Positions 32,856 to 41,265 of a DNA stretch of 64,000 bases are shown in pieces. Every line of letters begins with the position of its first letter. Positions within the stretch are counted from its first letter, which is position 1. This stretch comes from JADGQN01 sp035315185 (GTDB taxonomy: Bacteria > Desulfobacterota > Syntrophorhabdia > Syntrophorhabdales > WCHB1-27). The notes under the pieces are model-generated. The model worked only from the letters and a program-made list of their open reading frames with translations. It made no database searches and was not told where the DNA came from. A program made the position numbers and the translations under genes. The stretch covers positions 1 through 64,000 of the forward strand of contig DATFYE010000113.1 of NCBI GenBank assembly GCA_035315185.1, given 5' to 3'.

Positions 32856-32980
32856 ATACCAAGTTGCATTCAAAAATAGAGCAAGGCGACCAGGAGGATG
32901 GCGACGGAGGCGTACTACCAGTACGTCGGAGTCGTGCCGACGCAGGCAACGAAGCTATATGAATGAAGGCAACTTGGTAT
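32856..32980. mobile_element. MITE-like palindromic element in a 5' leader
   Basis: Perfect 12-bp terminal inverted repeats, ATACCAAGTTGC (32,856-32,867) and GCAACTTGGTAT (32,969-32,980), enclose an inner hairpin CGTACT-acc-AGTACG (32,911-32,925). The ATACCAAGTTGC...GCAACTTGGTAT termini belong to a repeat type I recall from several bacterial genomes. There is no coding capacity, so it must be moved in trans. It sits between promoter and start codon of the 73-aa gene. Confidence 0.75.
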
Positions 32981-32990
32981 TAGGATTTCC

Positions 32991-33212
32991 ATGAGCCACT
33001 CAGACGAGAAACCAACTGGACGGTTGAGAATCGCAGATGTTGCATCCTTGCTGGGTGTCACCGTGGATAGCCTACCCGGTGATAAACGGCAGGTCGGTGC
33101 CCTTGTGGAGCTCACTGAGGAGCTCATGGAGCGGAATGGAGAAGAATGGATCAGGCAGCACAGCGGCGTGATCCTGGATCAATGGGAGACAATGCTGACC
33201 TTAGGCATATAA
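32991..33212 (+). CDS. Small protein, paralogue of 15,581-15,802
   Basis: 73 aa. Shares ASLLGVTVDSLPGDKRQ and QWETMLTLGI with its paralogue. The sister gene's AAGGGGGA ribosome site has been replaced here by TAGGATTTCC, because the MITE-like insertion ends ten bases before the ATG. The coding sequence is intact, so it is either still translated through the weaker AGGA or only recently impaired. Followed 64 bases later by the coiled-coil paralogue. Confidence 0.75.
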   Translation: MSHSDEKPTGRLRIADVASLLGVTVDSLPGDKRQVGALVELTEELMERNGEEWIRQHSGVILDQWETMLTLGI

Positions 33213-33276
33213 GCTCTATTGGCCTCTGATTTGCAAGTGTCACTATCTGCGTTCCACATAATGCGAGGAGGCTGTC

Positions 33277-33711
33277 ATGGAGAGGAACTCATCGGCAAGA
33301 CGTATGACCGGTACTGAAGAGTTATTGAGGGTTATGAGCAACGTGGAAAACGACACGGAGACCGTGAAATCGCACAAAGCACCGCGCAAAGTACATTGGC
33401 AACAAGTCCTTATGGCGTGCTTTTGTATTCTTACCATCTCTGCCGCAGCCAAAGGTTTTATCTACTTCGACACTGAAATCAGTACAGTACGATCCGCCGT
33501 CGAGTCAACCGTCAAAGATATCAATACTGTTAAGGCGCAGGTGAGTGCAAGCGACGCAAGAGAGCAACTTGCTGCGGTTACTGCCGAGGTAGAGGATCTC
33601 AAGATAACCAATGCTCAGCTTAGGGCGGAAATGCGCCAGATCAAGGAAGCGCTTGAAACGCTCAAGGCAAGAAAGAATACTGTTGTTTCCGCGCAACGTA
33701 AACGCAGGTGA
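33277..33711 (+). CDS. Single-pass membrane coiled-coil protein, paralogue of 18,713
   Basis: 144 aa with ribosome site GAGGAGG. ARRMTGTEELL, a membrane helix (about residues 46-66) and a coiled coil of about 60 residues ending ALKARKNTVVSAQRKRR match the 162-aa protein at 18,713. Directly follows the small 73-aa paralogue, suggesting that the pair is a functional unit whose other copy was split by insertions at 15.8-18.7 kb. Role unknown. Confidence 0.75.
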   Translation: MERNSSARRMTGTEELLRVMSNVENDTETVKSHKAPRKVHWQQVLMACFCILTISAAAKGFIYFDTEISTVRSAVESTVKDINTVKAQVSASDAREQLAAVTAEVEDLKITNAQLRAEMRQIKEALETLKARKNTVVSAQRKRR

Positions 33712-33754
33712 CAGGCAGCGTCAAAAATAACAACGCATCCCGCCATGCCGGATC

Positions 33755-34444
33755 TTAAAAGCCCTTCCGTTTGAGCCTGGCATAGAATGTGTCGGAGGTA
33801 TAAATAGCGGCCAAAGGATTGTGCCCCAGCAGCCTGTCCTTAACCGCAAGGACCGTCGTGGGTGCGTGCGCATATTTGAAAAACAGAGCGTCGTGCCCTA
33901 CGCAGAGCCCGAGCATCACGTTAAGATCCGTCGCGGCTTCGTTGACAAGCATGGCCTGATAGATGGGGTTGCACATTGGCTCGTATTCTCCGATCCGTAT
34001 CTTCTGGTGCTCTTTCACGTCGATCTCTTCCTTTGGTACTGAGCCGGCCTTACAGACCACGGACACAACTTCAAATCCCTGCGCCTCAAATATCTGCGCC
34101 ACGACTGCCGCCTCCCTGCTCAGGCCTATACACGAAATAACCCCGAGCCGGGTATACTTCATTTTGGAGGCGAACTCACAAATCTCCTGAATCCTCGGTT
34201 TGCTGGGATGCATCATGAAAGGTTTCTTCTCCCTGTTCAGGTAGCATTCACCTTCTTGAATAGATGCCTGCCTTGCGAACTCTGCGATGCCTTTCTTATG
34301 ATACTCTTTTCGAGCCTTCTCCTGAAGTTTCCTGTTGCTTACGGTTGGACATCCCTTTGAACTCTTCCCTTCGGGAGAAAGGCAGACTCGCTCTCTCACC
34401 GGCAACGAGCACTCCGCGCACTGCGGCACCCGGTTCTTTGACAT
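33755..34444 (-). CDS. DUF1847 metal-binding protein
   Basis: 229 aa from ATG 34,444 with GGAGGTG upstream. Opens with CAECSLPVRERVC and a further Cys in KGCP, followed by EFARQASIQEGECY, LGVISCIGLSREA and a C-terminal MLGLCVGHDALFFKYAHAPTTVLAVKDRLLGHNPLAAIY, which are the landmarks of DUF1847. This family is found mostly in anaerobes and is predicted to bind a metal; its reaction is unknown. The next gene on the same strand is RidA-like. Confidence 0.8.
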   Translation of the reverse strand: MSKNRVPQCAECSLPVRERVCLSPEGKSSKGCPTVSNRKLQEKARKEYHKKGIAEFARQASIQEGECYLNREKKPFMMHPSKPRIQEICEFASKMKYTRLGVISCIGLSREAAVVAQIFEAQGFEVVSVVCKAGSVPKEEIDVKEHQKIRIGEYEPMCNPIYQAMLVNEAATDLNVMLGLCVGHDALFFKYAHAPTTVLAVKDRLLGHNPLAAIYTSDTFYARLKRKGF

Positions 34445-34486
34445 GCGTTCACCTCCGCGTTTCATCGGTAACCTCCCGGCCTGCTC

Positions 34487-34885
34487 CTAGTCCAGCACCG
34501 CTGTGAAATCTATCTCGATCAGCCAATCAGGCCTGAGCAGGCTGTGCACCACAACGCCGGTAGCTGCGGAATAGTTGCCCTTGAAGTATTCGCGCCGTAT
34601 ATCGGCTGTCTTCACGTAGTCGGCCACGGCCTGAGGCGTTATATAGTCGGTGGTCTTGACCACGTCGTCAAAGCTACCACCTGCTTTCTCCAGGATCCCT
34701 TTCACGGTCTCATAGATGTAGCGCACCTGTCCCACCAAGTCTCCTTTGTAGAGCGTCCTGTGGTTCTCGTCTGTGGCTACGGTACCTGAGATGAAGAGGA
34801 TATTGCCTTTCTTAACTGCATCACTCCAGGTAAAGTTCTTCCTTTTATACATCTCGTCAAACACATTGTAATTCTCTCTGACCAT
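34487..34885 (-). CDS. RidA/YjgF-family protein, atypical
   Basis: 132 aa from ATG 34,885 (AAAGGAGGG ribosome site). Fold landmarks are present: ILFISGTVATDENH, QVRYIYETVKGILEKAGGSFDDVVKTTDYIT and VVHSLLRPDWLIEIDFTAVLD. The Arg that binds the carboxylate in true imine deaminases (P-x-R-x-x-V) appears to be replaced in YSAATGVVVHSL, so it likely belongs to one of the non-archetypal Rid groups. Lies between DUF1847 and the flavoprotein fusion. Confidence 0.8.
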   Translation of the reverse strand: MVRENYNVFDEMYKRKNFTWSDAVKKGNILFISGTVATDENHRTLYKGDLVGQVRYIYETVKGILEKAGGSFDDVVKTTDYITPQAVADYVKTADIRREYFKGNYSAATGVVVHSLLRPDWLIEIDFTAVLD

Positions 34886-34924
34886 GAGCAACCCTCCTTT
34901 TAGGAATAGGAAAAAAATGTATCT

Positions 34925-37507
34925 CTACCTGTTCTTATTCGGGAAGAGGCCGCACTGCAGGCAGCGGTCTGCCTCAAAGAGCGCCTCCAGCTCTGCGAAG
35001 CCCAGCTCGACCTCGCTAAAACCTTTTGTCCGCTTCTTTGCTGAAAGAGAGGGCATGGTCTCCCGTTCGCGCTTCTTGAAACGTGCCACGTCAATCTCTT
35101 CAATGCCGATGATACGGGGCTCAACAACCTCCTCAGCCATATCCTGCCCGCGCAGGAAGCGGTCAATGGCAAATGCGGCCCTTGTCCCGGCAGCGATTGC
35201 CTCGATCACCGTGGCCGGCCCGGTCACCGCGTCCCCACCCGCGAAAATCCCTTTCACATTCGTAGCCATGGTCCGCGGATCGGCCGTGATAGTACCCTCC
35301 CCCACTCCCACCCCGGATGTGCCCAGAAAGGCGAGGTCGGGCAGCTCACCAATAGCCGCGATCACCATGTCGGCAGCGACTACAAACTCCGAGCCCGCAA
35401 CCGGCACAGGCCTGCGCCGGCCGCTGGCTTCAGGTTCGCCAAGTTCCGTCTTTACGCACTCCAGACCCGTCACCCGACCATCCTTACCGACCACGCCCGA
35501 GGGCGCGGTCAGATACTGAATCTTGATCCCTTCCTGCTGAGCAGTTTCTACCTCTTCCGGATACGCGGGCATCTCATCCGTGGAGCGGCGGTAGACAATC
35601 GATACTTCCCTGGCACCCAGCCGCAGAGCGGTCCGCGCAGCATCCACAGCCACGTTGCCGCCGCCGATCACGACGACCCTTTCCTTCATGGTGAGTTCTT
35701 TACAGGTACTGGCCTCTTTCAGAAGAGCTGTGCCGTAATAGACCCCCTCCAGGTCTTCGCCCGGTACACCGAGGTTCATGCTCTTGTGCGCGCCGACCGC
35801 AATAAAGATCGCGTTGAATCCCTGGCTCAAGAAGCTCTCCAGCGTGAGGCCATCTTTCCCAACCGGACTGTTCAGGCGGATCTCTACGCCGCTCCGCTGA
35901 ATATGCTCGATCTCGTTGCGAACCACGTCTCTCGGCAGCCGGTACTCCGGTATGGCGCCGGTCAGCATGCCTCCAGCCACGGAAGCAGCCTCGAATACGG
36001 TTACCGCGTAGCCACGTTGAGCCAGGTTGTACGCTGCAGTAAGGCCTGCAGGCCCCGCACCGATAACGGCAACCCGCTCTTCACGAGACCGTGCAAAGGG
36101 GGTGATCTTCCTTCGTCCGTGACGCGCGTGCACCGCATCAGCGATGAATCGCTTGAGACCATTGATCGCGATAGACTCGTCCACTTCTTTACGGTTGCAC
36201 TTCGTCTCGCAGGGATGCGGGCAGACGCGGCCTATGGTCGCGGGAAACGGTATCTTCTCTTCGATAACTTCCAGGGCTTTTTCGAAGTGGCCGTGGGCAG
36301 CGAGATCGATGTAGCTCCGGATGTCCAGTCCTGCGGGGCAGGCTCCTTTGCACGGCGGAACCAGGTGCCATGGAAAAGGTGGATGGAGCGCCTCTTTCGG
36401 CCATTCGATGCAGGTCACGGTTTCGTACCGCTCGTCAGACTCACTGCAGAAACCGCAGGCTGCGCACTTGACGATGGTGTCGGGTTTGCCTGCTTTCGCT
36501 TTTGCAGGCCAGTCAGGGTCTGCAAAGAGTGTCCTCGCCATGCCCACAACATCAGCCCTGCCCCGGGACACGATCTCTTCAGCCAGATCAGGCATGCGGA
36601 TCTTGCCTGCGGCAATCACAGCGGTCGCGTAGCCCGCCTCTCTCACCGCCCGGCGGATACCTTCAGCCAGATAGACCTGAACGCCGTCCGGGTTCCACCA
36701 GCGCGGGCTCATGCGGTACCCCGAATACCCGGTGCCTGCAAACGGCGGAAAATTGGGAGGAGGCGGCTCCGCGTCTTCAAATCGCTCGCCGGCAGAGACA
36801 CTGATATAGTCGATACCGAGCGTTGCCAATCGCCTCGCCACCCGCGCGCTCTGGAGCAAGGTATTTCCTTCTTTGGTGAACTCCTCTCCCAGGATTCGCG
36901 CGCCGATGAGGTAGTCATCGCCCACCAGTCTGCGTGTTGACAGCACCACTTCTGCCGGAAGTTTCACTCGCCCTTCAAAATCACCGCCATACGCATCGGC
37001 TCTCTTGTTCACTAGCGACAGGAAGGATGCGAGCGTTGTGAAGTGAGCCATGTGCAGCTCCACGAAGTCAAAGCCGGCTGTGCGGGCGCGCGCTGCGCCT
37101 TCGGCAAACTGGCCGGGGATCACGGATATCTCCTCTACTTTCAGGTCTTCGACCTTCTGTCGCCAGCCGCTCCGGGCCACTTTCAGAAAATGGATGAGCT
37201 GTAAGCCTATCTTCAGGTCGGGGTTGACCTTGCGAATTGCCTTAACCAGCTCTTTCAGCTCATCGATGAATTGATCATCGCTGACCCGGAGGTTAAAGGA
37301 GCTGCGCGAGGGCAGGACCACGGCTGCCTCCACGACCATGGAGCCCACGCCGCCTCGGGCGATCCGCGTGTACCGATCAGTGAGATTCTGCGTCACATGG
37401 CCGTCTTCGGCAGCCAGCCGCGTGACCGCCGCGGTCAGCATGATGCGGTTGGGAAACGTGCAGCTCTTGATGGTCAGGGGGGAAAATAGTGTGGGATATT
37501 TCATCAT
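34925..37507 (-). CDS. Old yellow enzyme-GltD type fusion oxidoreductase
   Basis: 860 aa. Residues 1-350 form an FMN-binding OYE-type barrel (FPNRIMLTAAVTRLA..., FDFVELHMAH, VGMARTLFADPDW) ending in a Cys set CAACGFC. A linker with CKGACPAG..., GRVCPHPCETKCNRKEVD is the N-terminal iron-sulfur domain of GltD-like proteins, and VIGAGPAGLTAAYNLA, VVVIGGGNVAVDAARTALRLGA and AGGDAVTGPATVIEAIAAG are the FAD and NAD(P) sites. C-terminal CLQCGL. The layout suits NAD(P)H-linked reduction of an unsaturated, possibly aromatic-derived substrate. GGAGG precedes ATG 37,507. Confidence 0.85.
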   Translation of the reverse strand: MMKYPTLFSPLTIKSCTFPNRIMLTAAVTRLAAEDGHVTQNLTDRYTRIARGGVGSMVVEAAVVLPSRSSFNLRVSDDQFIDELKELVKAIRKVNPDLKIGLQLIHFLKVARSGWRQKVEDLKVEEISVIPGQFAEGAARARTAGFDFVELHMAHFTTLASFLSLVNKRADAYGGDFEGRVKLPAEVVLSTRRLVGDDYLIGARILGEEFTKEGNTLLQSARVARRLATLGIDYISVSAGERFEDAEPPPPNFPPFAGTGYSGYRMSPRWWNPDGVQVYLAEGIRRAVREAGYATAVIAAGKIRMPDLAEEIVSRGRADVVGMARTLFADPDWPAKAKAGKPDTIVKCAACGFCSESDERYETVTCIEWPKEALHPPFPWHLVPPCKGACPAGLDIRSYIDLAAHGHFEKALEVIEEKIPFPATIGRVCPHPCETKCNRKEVDESIAINGLKRFIADAVHARHGRRKITPFARSREERVAVIGAGPAGLTAAYNLAQRGYAVTVFEAASVAGGMLTGAIPEYRLPRDVVRNEIEHIQRSGVEIRLNSPVGKDGLTLESFLSQGFNAIFIAVGAHKSMNLGVPGEDLEGVYYGTALLKEASTCKELTMKERVVVIGGGNVAVDAARTALRLGAREVSIVYRRSTDEMPAYPEEVETAQQEGIKIQYLTAPSGVVGKDGRVTGLECVKTELGEPEASGRRRPVPVAGSEFVVAADMVIAAIGELPDLAFLGTSGVGVGEGTITADPRTMATNVKGIFAGGDAVTGPATVIEAIAAGTRAAFAIDRFLRGQDMAEEVVEPRIIGIEEIDVARFKKRERETMPSLSAKKRTKGFSEVELGFAELEALFEADRCLQCGLFPNKNR

Positions 37508-37521
37508 ACAACCTCCGGCGC

Positions 37522-39855
37522 TTACTTCTTTTTCCTGGTCTCCCTTGATTTCTTATCCTTGAGCAACTTAAGGACCTGTTCCGGTTTGATCGGCACGTCG
37601 TAGACACGCACGCCCACTGCATCATAGATGGCATTGGAGATGGCGCCGTGTAACCCGCAGCCGAAGCCAAGTGAACCTTCCTTGGCCCCGTATGGTCCCG
37701 CCGGATCAGGTATACCAAGGAAGTATGTTTCAATGTGCGGCGTCTCGTTTGCCGTCGGCACCTTGTACGTGCGGAAGTCGCTCGTCAGTTTTCGCCCTGT
37801 CTTTGCATCCCATACGTTCGTCTCATAGAGACCCTGGCCCAGCATGAAGCTCAGTTGCCCGTGCATGTTGCCGATGACGAGCATCGGATTGAGCACCGTA
37901 CCACAGTCGTTGACCGCCCAGATGTCGGTCACCTTTACCTCGCCCGTATCCGTGTCTACCTCTACCTCCACGGCTGTCGTGCCAAAGGAGTAGGCCGTCA
38001 CCTTCATGCCGTACGTTTTCTCGTTGTACGGCTCTTTCACGTCGACGCTGAAATCCGAGTAATCTATCCTGGCCCTGTAGTCGCCGAATCCGTGGATCGG
38101 TTTTCCTCTCTTGAAGGCTGTCCTGCAGACCTCACCCAACGAAACGCCGTGGCCTTTGCCCAGCCTGAGTTTGACCCAATACTTGCCGTCATCCCTCAGC
38201 TCTACTTCATCCCACGCCACATCAAGCAGGTCACCGGCAATCTCGAGAATACGCCGGTTGGCGTCCTCTGCAGCCCGCTTGACCGCGTTCGCCGAAATAA
38301 CCGTTGCCGACATGGAATAGTCTCCGGGATCCTGGTAGCAGAGTTCGGTGTCGCCGTAACAGACCTTGATCATCGACGCGGGGATGCCCGTCACTTCCGA
38401 TATGATTTGCGTGTGCATAGTCCGATTGCCCTGACCCAAATCGCAGTTGCCCGTGAAGACCGTGCAGCTCCCGTCGTCGTTGAACTTTATAACCGCAGTG
38501 GAGCCGGCTCTGAACCCCATGTAAAACATGGACTGCATGTTGCCCGAGCCGATCCCGATGCCCCGCTTCGGCGGCAGCTTGCCTTTCTTCTTTTTCCAGT
38601 TGGCTTTCTCCGCCGCCATCACGATGCTCTCGCTCAAACCCGTGCTCGTGACCGTTGCCTTGGAGGGTACCACCTCGTTCGGCAGGATAGCGTTCTTCAA
38701 GCGGATCTGGATGGGATCGATCCCCAGTTTCTCAGCCACTTCGTCAAAACAGACATCCATGGACATAGGCCCCACGTGGGCGCGTGTGCGCATCATGGAG
38801 CTGATGGTCTTATTCGTGTAAATCAGGGACGCATCATACCGGTAGCTCGGGGAACGCCAGAGCACCTCGTCGATGAGGAGCGGTACCCAGAGCTCGACAA
38901 TGGCGCTCGATGCGTACGCACCGCACTCGAGCATCATCTTGATCTCCCTGCCCAGGATCGTGCCGTCCTTCTTGAAGCCGACGCGCACCGTCCATACCTT
39001 TGCCGCCTTATCCCGCATGCAATCTTCTACTTCTTCACGGGACATCTTTATCTGGACCGGCTTGACTGCTTTCCTGGAGAGCAGTCCTGCAACGAAAGCA
39101 CCCGGAGGCGTGTCAGACCTGCCGCCGTGAGCACCCCCCATATCTACCGAGTGGAGCCTGATATCGGAGAGCTCAACCTTCAGCGTGTTACGAAGCCCCT
39201 GGCGCACCTGGAACGGGCACTGCGTCTGCATCCAGAAATTAAACTTGCCCGACGGCTCAAAGCTGCAGAGCGCCGTGAAAGGCTCCGGCAGCGCATGGCT
39301 AGCCACCTCACACGTAAAGGTCTTCTCCCATACGAAATCGCTCTTCCGTAGCGCTGCTTCCACATCGCCCTCATCGACGAGATAGTGAGCAGCCATATTA
39401 TGGGCACGGGTTTCGTGAACGAGCGGCGCGCCTTCCTTCATCGCATCCTGCCATGTAAGCACAAAGGGCAGAGGCTCATACTCAACTCTTATTGCTTCAA
39501 TCGCCTCTTCCGCTAAGTCTTCGTCGATGGCTGCAACTGCTGCGACTTCCTCGCCCATGTAGCGCACCTTGTCATACGGCAGCAGTATGTGATCCCTGGT
39601 GTGAGGAATGATGCCGAAGACACCGCCTCGAGGGGTGTCCTTCTGGCCCGTCACCACGGCCTTCACGCCCCTGATGTTCTCCGCCTTGCTTGTGTCGATG
39701 TTGAGGATCTTCGCATGGGCATGGGGGCTCCTGAGGGCCTTGCCGTAGAGCATGCCGGGCAACACAATATCAGTCGTATATTTTGCCAGTCCCAGCGCCT
39801 TGTCCACGGAGCCGATCCTGGGAGTACTTTTTCCTATCAGTGTCTCTCTGCTCAC
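37522..39855 (-). CDS. Molybdenum hydroxylase large (MCD-binding) subunit
   Basis: 777 aa starting at GTG 39,855 (GGGAGGTG ahead). Xanthine oxidase-family large subunit: IGKSTPRIGSVDKALGLAKYTTDI, FVLTWQDA, MGGAHGGRSDTPP, RTRAHVGPMSMD, TGNCDLGQGNRTMHTQI and DCGTVLNPMLVIGNMHGQ. Near the C-terminus the usual GAKE..(G)EG/GVGE catalytic region reads GPYGAKEGSLGFGCG, so the base-acting Glu seems to be missing. Closest in layout to the 4-hydroxybenzoyl-CoA reductase/CO-dehydrogenase group. Overlaps the [2Fe-2S] subunit gene by four bases. Confidence 0.85.
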   Translation of the reverse strand: MSRETLIGKSTPRIGSVDKALGLAKYTTDIVLPGMLYGKALRSPHAHAKILNIDTSKAENIRGVKAVVTGQKDTPRGGVFGIIPHTRDHILLPYDKVRYMGEEVAAVAAIDEDLAEEAIEAIRVEYEPLPFVLTWQDAMKEGAPLVHETRAHNMAAHYLVDEGDVEAALRKSDFVWEKTFTCEVASHALPEPFTALCSFEPSGKFNFWMQTQCPFQVRQGLRNTLKVELSDIRLHSVDMGGAHGGRSDTPPGAFVAGLLSRKAVKPVQIKMSREEVEDCMRDKAAKVWTVRVGFKKDGTILGREIKMMLECGAYASSAIVELWVPLLIDEVLWRSPSYRYDASLIYTNKTISSMMRTRAHVGPMSMDVCFDEVAEKLGIDPIQIRLKNAILPNEVVPSKATVTSTGLSESIVMAAEKANWKKKKGKLPPKRGIGIGSGNMQSMFYMGFRAGSTAVIKFNDDGSCTVFTGNCDLGQGNRTMHTQIISEVTGIPASMIKVCYGDTELCYQDPGDYSMSATVISANAVKRAAEDANRRILEIAGDLLDVAWDEVELRDDGKYWVKLRLGKGHGVSLGEVCRTAFKRGKPIHGFGDYRARIDYSDFSVDVKEPYNEKTYGMKVTAYSFGTTAVEVEVDTDTGEVKVTDIWAVNDCGTVLNPMLVIGNMHGQLSFMLGQGLYETNVWDAKTGRKLTSDFRTYKVPTANETPHIETYFLGIPDPAGPYGAKEGSLGFGCGLHGAISNAIYDAVGVRVYDVPIKPEQVLKLLKDKKSRETRKKK

Positions 39856-40328
39856 TTTGCACCTCCCGTCGCCTTTGCCGCGGCCTGGATCGACTCAACG
39901 ATCTGGACATACCCTGTGCAGCGGCAGATGTGGTTCGCAATCCCTTCCTTGATCTGCTCTTCCGTAGGTCGAGGATTCTTATCGAGCAGCGCTTTGGCAG
40001 ACATGATGAACCCGGGGGTGCAGTACCCGCACTGAATGGCACCTTTGTCCACAAACGCCTGCTGGATTGGATGAAGCTTGAACCCGTCGGCCAGTCCTTC
40101 GATCGTCACGATATCCTTTCCCTGTGCTTCGATAGCCAAAGTCAGACACGAGAGAATCGGCTTGCCGTCCATGATGACGGTGCAGCCGCCGCAATCTCCC
40201 TTGTTGCACATCTCCTTTGTACCGGTGAGTCCGAGCGTCTCCCGCAAGACCTCGAGCAGGGTCCTCCGGGTGTCCACTTGGACGCTGTACTGATCGCCAT
40301 TCACCATAAACGTCATATCCTGCTTCAT
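39852..40328 (-). CDS. Molybdenum hydroxylase [2Fe-2S] subunit
   Basis: 158 aa from ATG 40,328 (GGAGG ribosome site). N-terminal plant-ferredoxin cluster CNKGDCGGCTV...LSC and C-terminal cluster CGYCTPG...CRCTGY are complete, as in HcrC/CoxS. It carries electrons between the molybdenum site and the flavin subunit. Middle gene of the three-gene operon. Confidence 0.95.
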   Translation of the reverse strand: MKQDMTFMVNGDQYSVQVDTRRTLLEVLRETLGLTGTKEMCNKGDCGGCTVIMDGKPILSCLTLAIEAQGKDIVTIEGLADGFKLHPIQQAFVDKGAIQCGYCTPGFIMSAKALLDKNPRPTEEQIKEGIANHICRCTGYVQIVESIQAAAKATGGAK

Positions 40329-40346
40329 AGCAGCAACCTCCATTCT

Positions 40347-41201
40347 TCAGGACAGGGCCTTTTTGATAGCCCTGCGGACCATTACCTTGACCAATTCCTT
40401 CTTGTAGTCCACGGTGAAATAGACATCTGCTCCCACGTGTGCCTCTTTTGCCGCCGCCTCTGCCACCTGCTCGATGAGCGCATCCGTCACAGTCTGGCCT
40501 TTGAGCATATCTTGCGCCTTTTTCGGTACGCGCGTGGGCAACGTGACACCGCCCAGAGCGATCCGTGCTGCAGTACATTTCTTGCCGGACATGGAAAGGG
40601 CTACGGCCGCAGAGACCGTGGCATAGTCAAACCGTTTGCGCATGGCCCACTTTTCGTAGCCCGCCTTTGTCTCTTTAGCCACAGGGACCAGGATCTCAGC
40701 GAGAATCTCTCCGTCTTTGAGCTCCCTGTACAGCTCTTCTACCAGAACCGTCCGGCTCCCCGCTGCGCTGGTGAGCTTTGCCTGGGACCCCAGGGCGCTG
40801 AGCACCGGCACCATTTCTGCGGTGGCCAGGTTGCAGGCTACGTTCCCACCAATCGTACCCATAGTGCGGATCTGTGGGGTAGCGTGTATGCTGCACGCAC
40901 CTGCGAGCAGCGCAGACTGCTTTTGCACGACGCGGGAGTCTGCCACGGACTGGATAGAAGCCATGGGCCCGATCGAGAGCTTTCCATCCTTCGATGCACG
41001 TATCCCATCAAGATTGGGAATCGCCTTCAGACTCATCACGTATTTCTTGACACCGATACGTTCTTTCATGCGGTGGAGCGTAATGGTGCCGCCCGCCATA
41101 ACCCGCGTCTCCGTCTGGTAGGCCTGAAGGAATGCTGTCGCCTCATCAAGGCTCTTGGGGGCAACGTACTCAAAGGGGGGCAAACGTCTATAGTAGTACA
41201 T
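40347..41201 (-). CDS. Molybdenum hydroxylase FAD subunit
   Basis: 284 aa, CoxM-like. AGGTITLHRMKERI and TIGGNVACNLATAEMVPVL are the two FAD-pyrophosphate loops, and RKRFDYATVSAAVAL is the usual later motif. It lacks the extra [4Fe-4S] insertion of the classical 4-hydroxybenzoyl-CoA reductase beta subunit (Thauera-type), so it resembles the general CoxM family. First gene of the operon. Confidence 0.9.
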   Translation of the reverse strand: MYYYRRLPPFEYVAPKSLDEATAFLQAYQTETRVMAGGTITLHRMKERIGVKKYVMSLKAIPNLDGIRASKDGKLSIGPMASIQSVADSRVVQKQSALLAGACSIHATPQIRTMGTIGGNVACNLATAEMVPVLSALGSQAKLTSAAGSRTVLVEELYRELKDGEILAEILVPVAKETKAGYEKWAMRKRFDYATVSAAVALSMSGKKCTAARIALGGVTLPTRVPKKAQDMLKGQTVTDALIEQVAEAAAKEAHVGADVYFTVDYKKELVKVMVRRAIKKALS

Positions 41202-41265
41202 GGGTCACTCCTTTCCTTTATTCTTGCGTTGAGCCACGTCAAGCGAACGGCTGCTGTAAGACAGA

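Noticed and set aside
14972..34000. Integrative island bounded by tRNA-Lys direct repeats
   Set aside because: The region looks accessory, but I find no integrase and no second copy of the tRNA 3' end, so island borders are not claimed.
37735..39351. 538-aa plus-strand frame opposite the molybdenum hydroxylase gene
   Set aside because: Antisense shadow of a GC-rich gene; no motif, no ribosome site, and the minus-strand protein is unambiguous.
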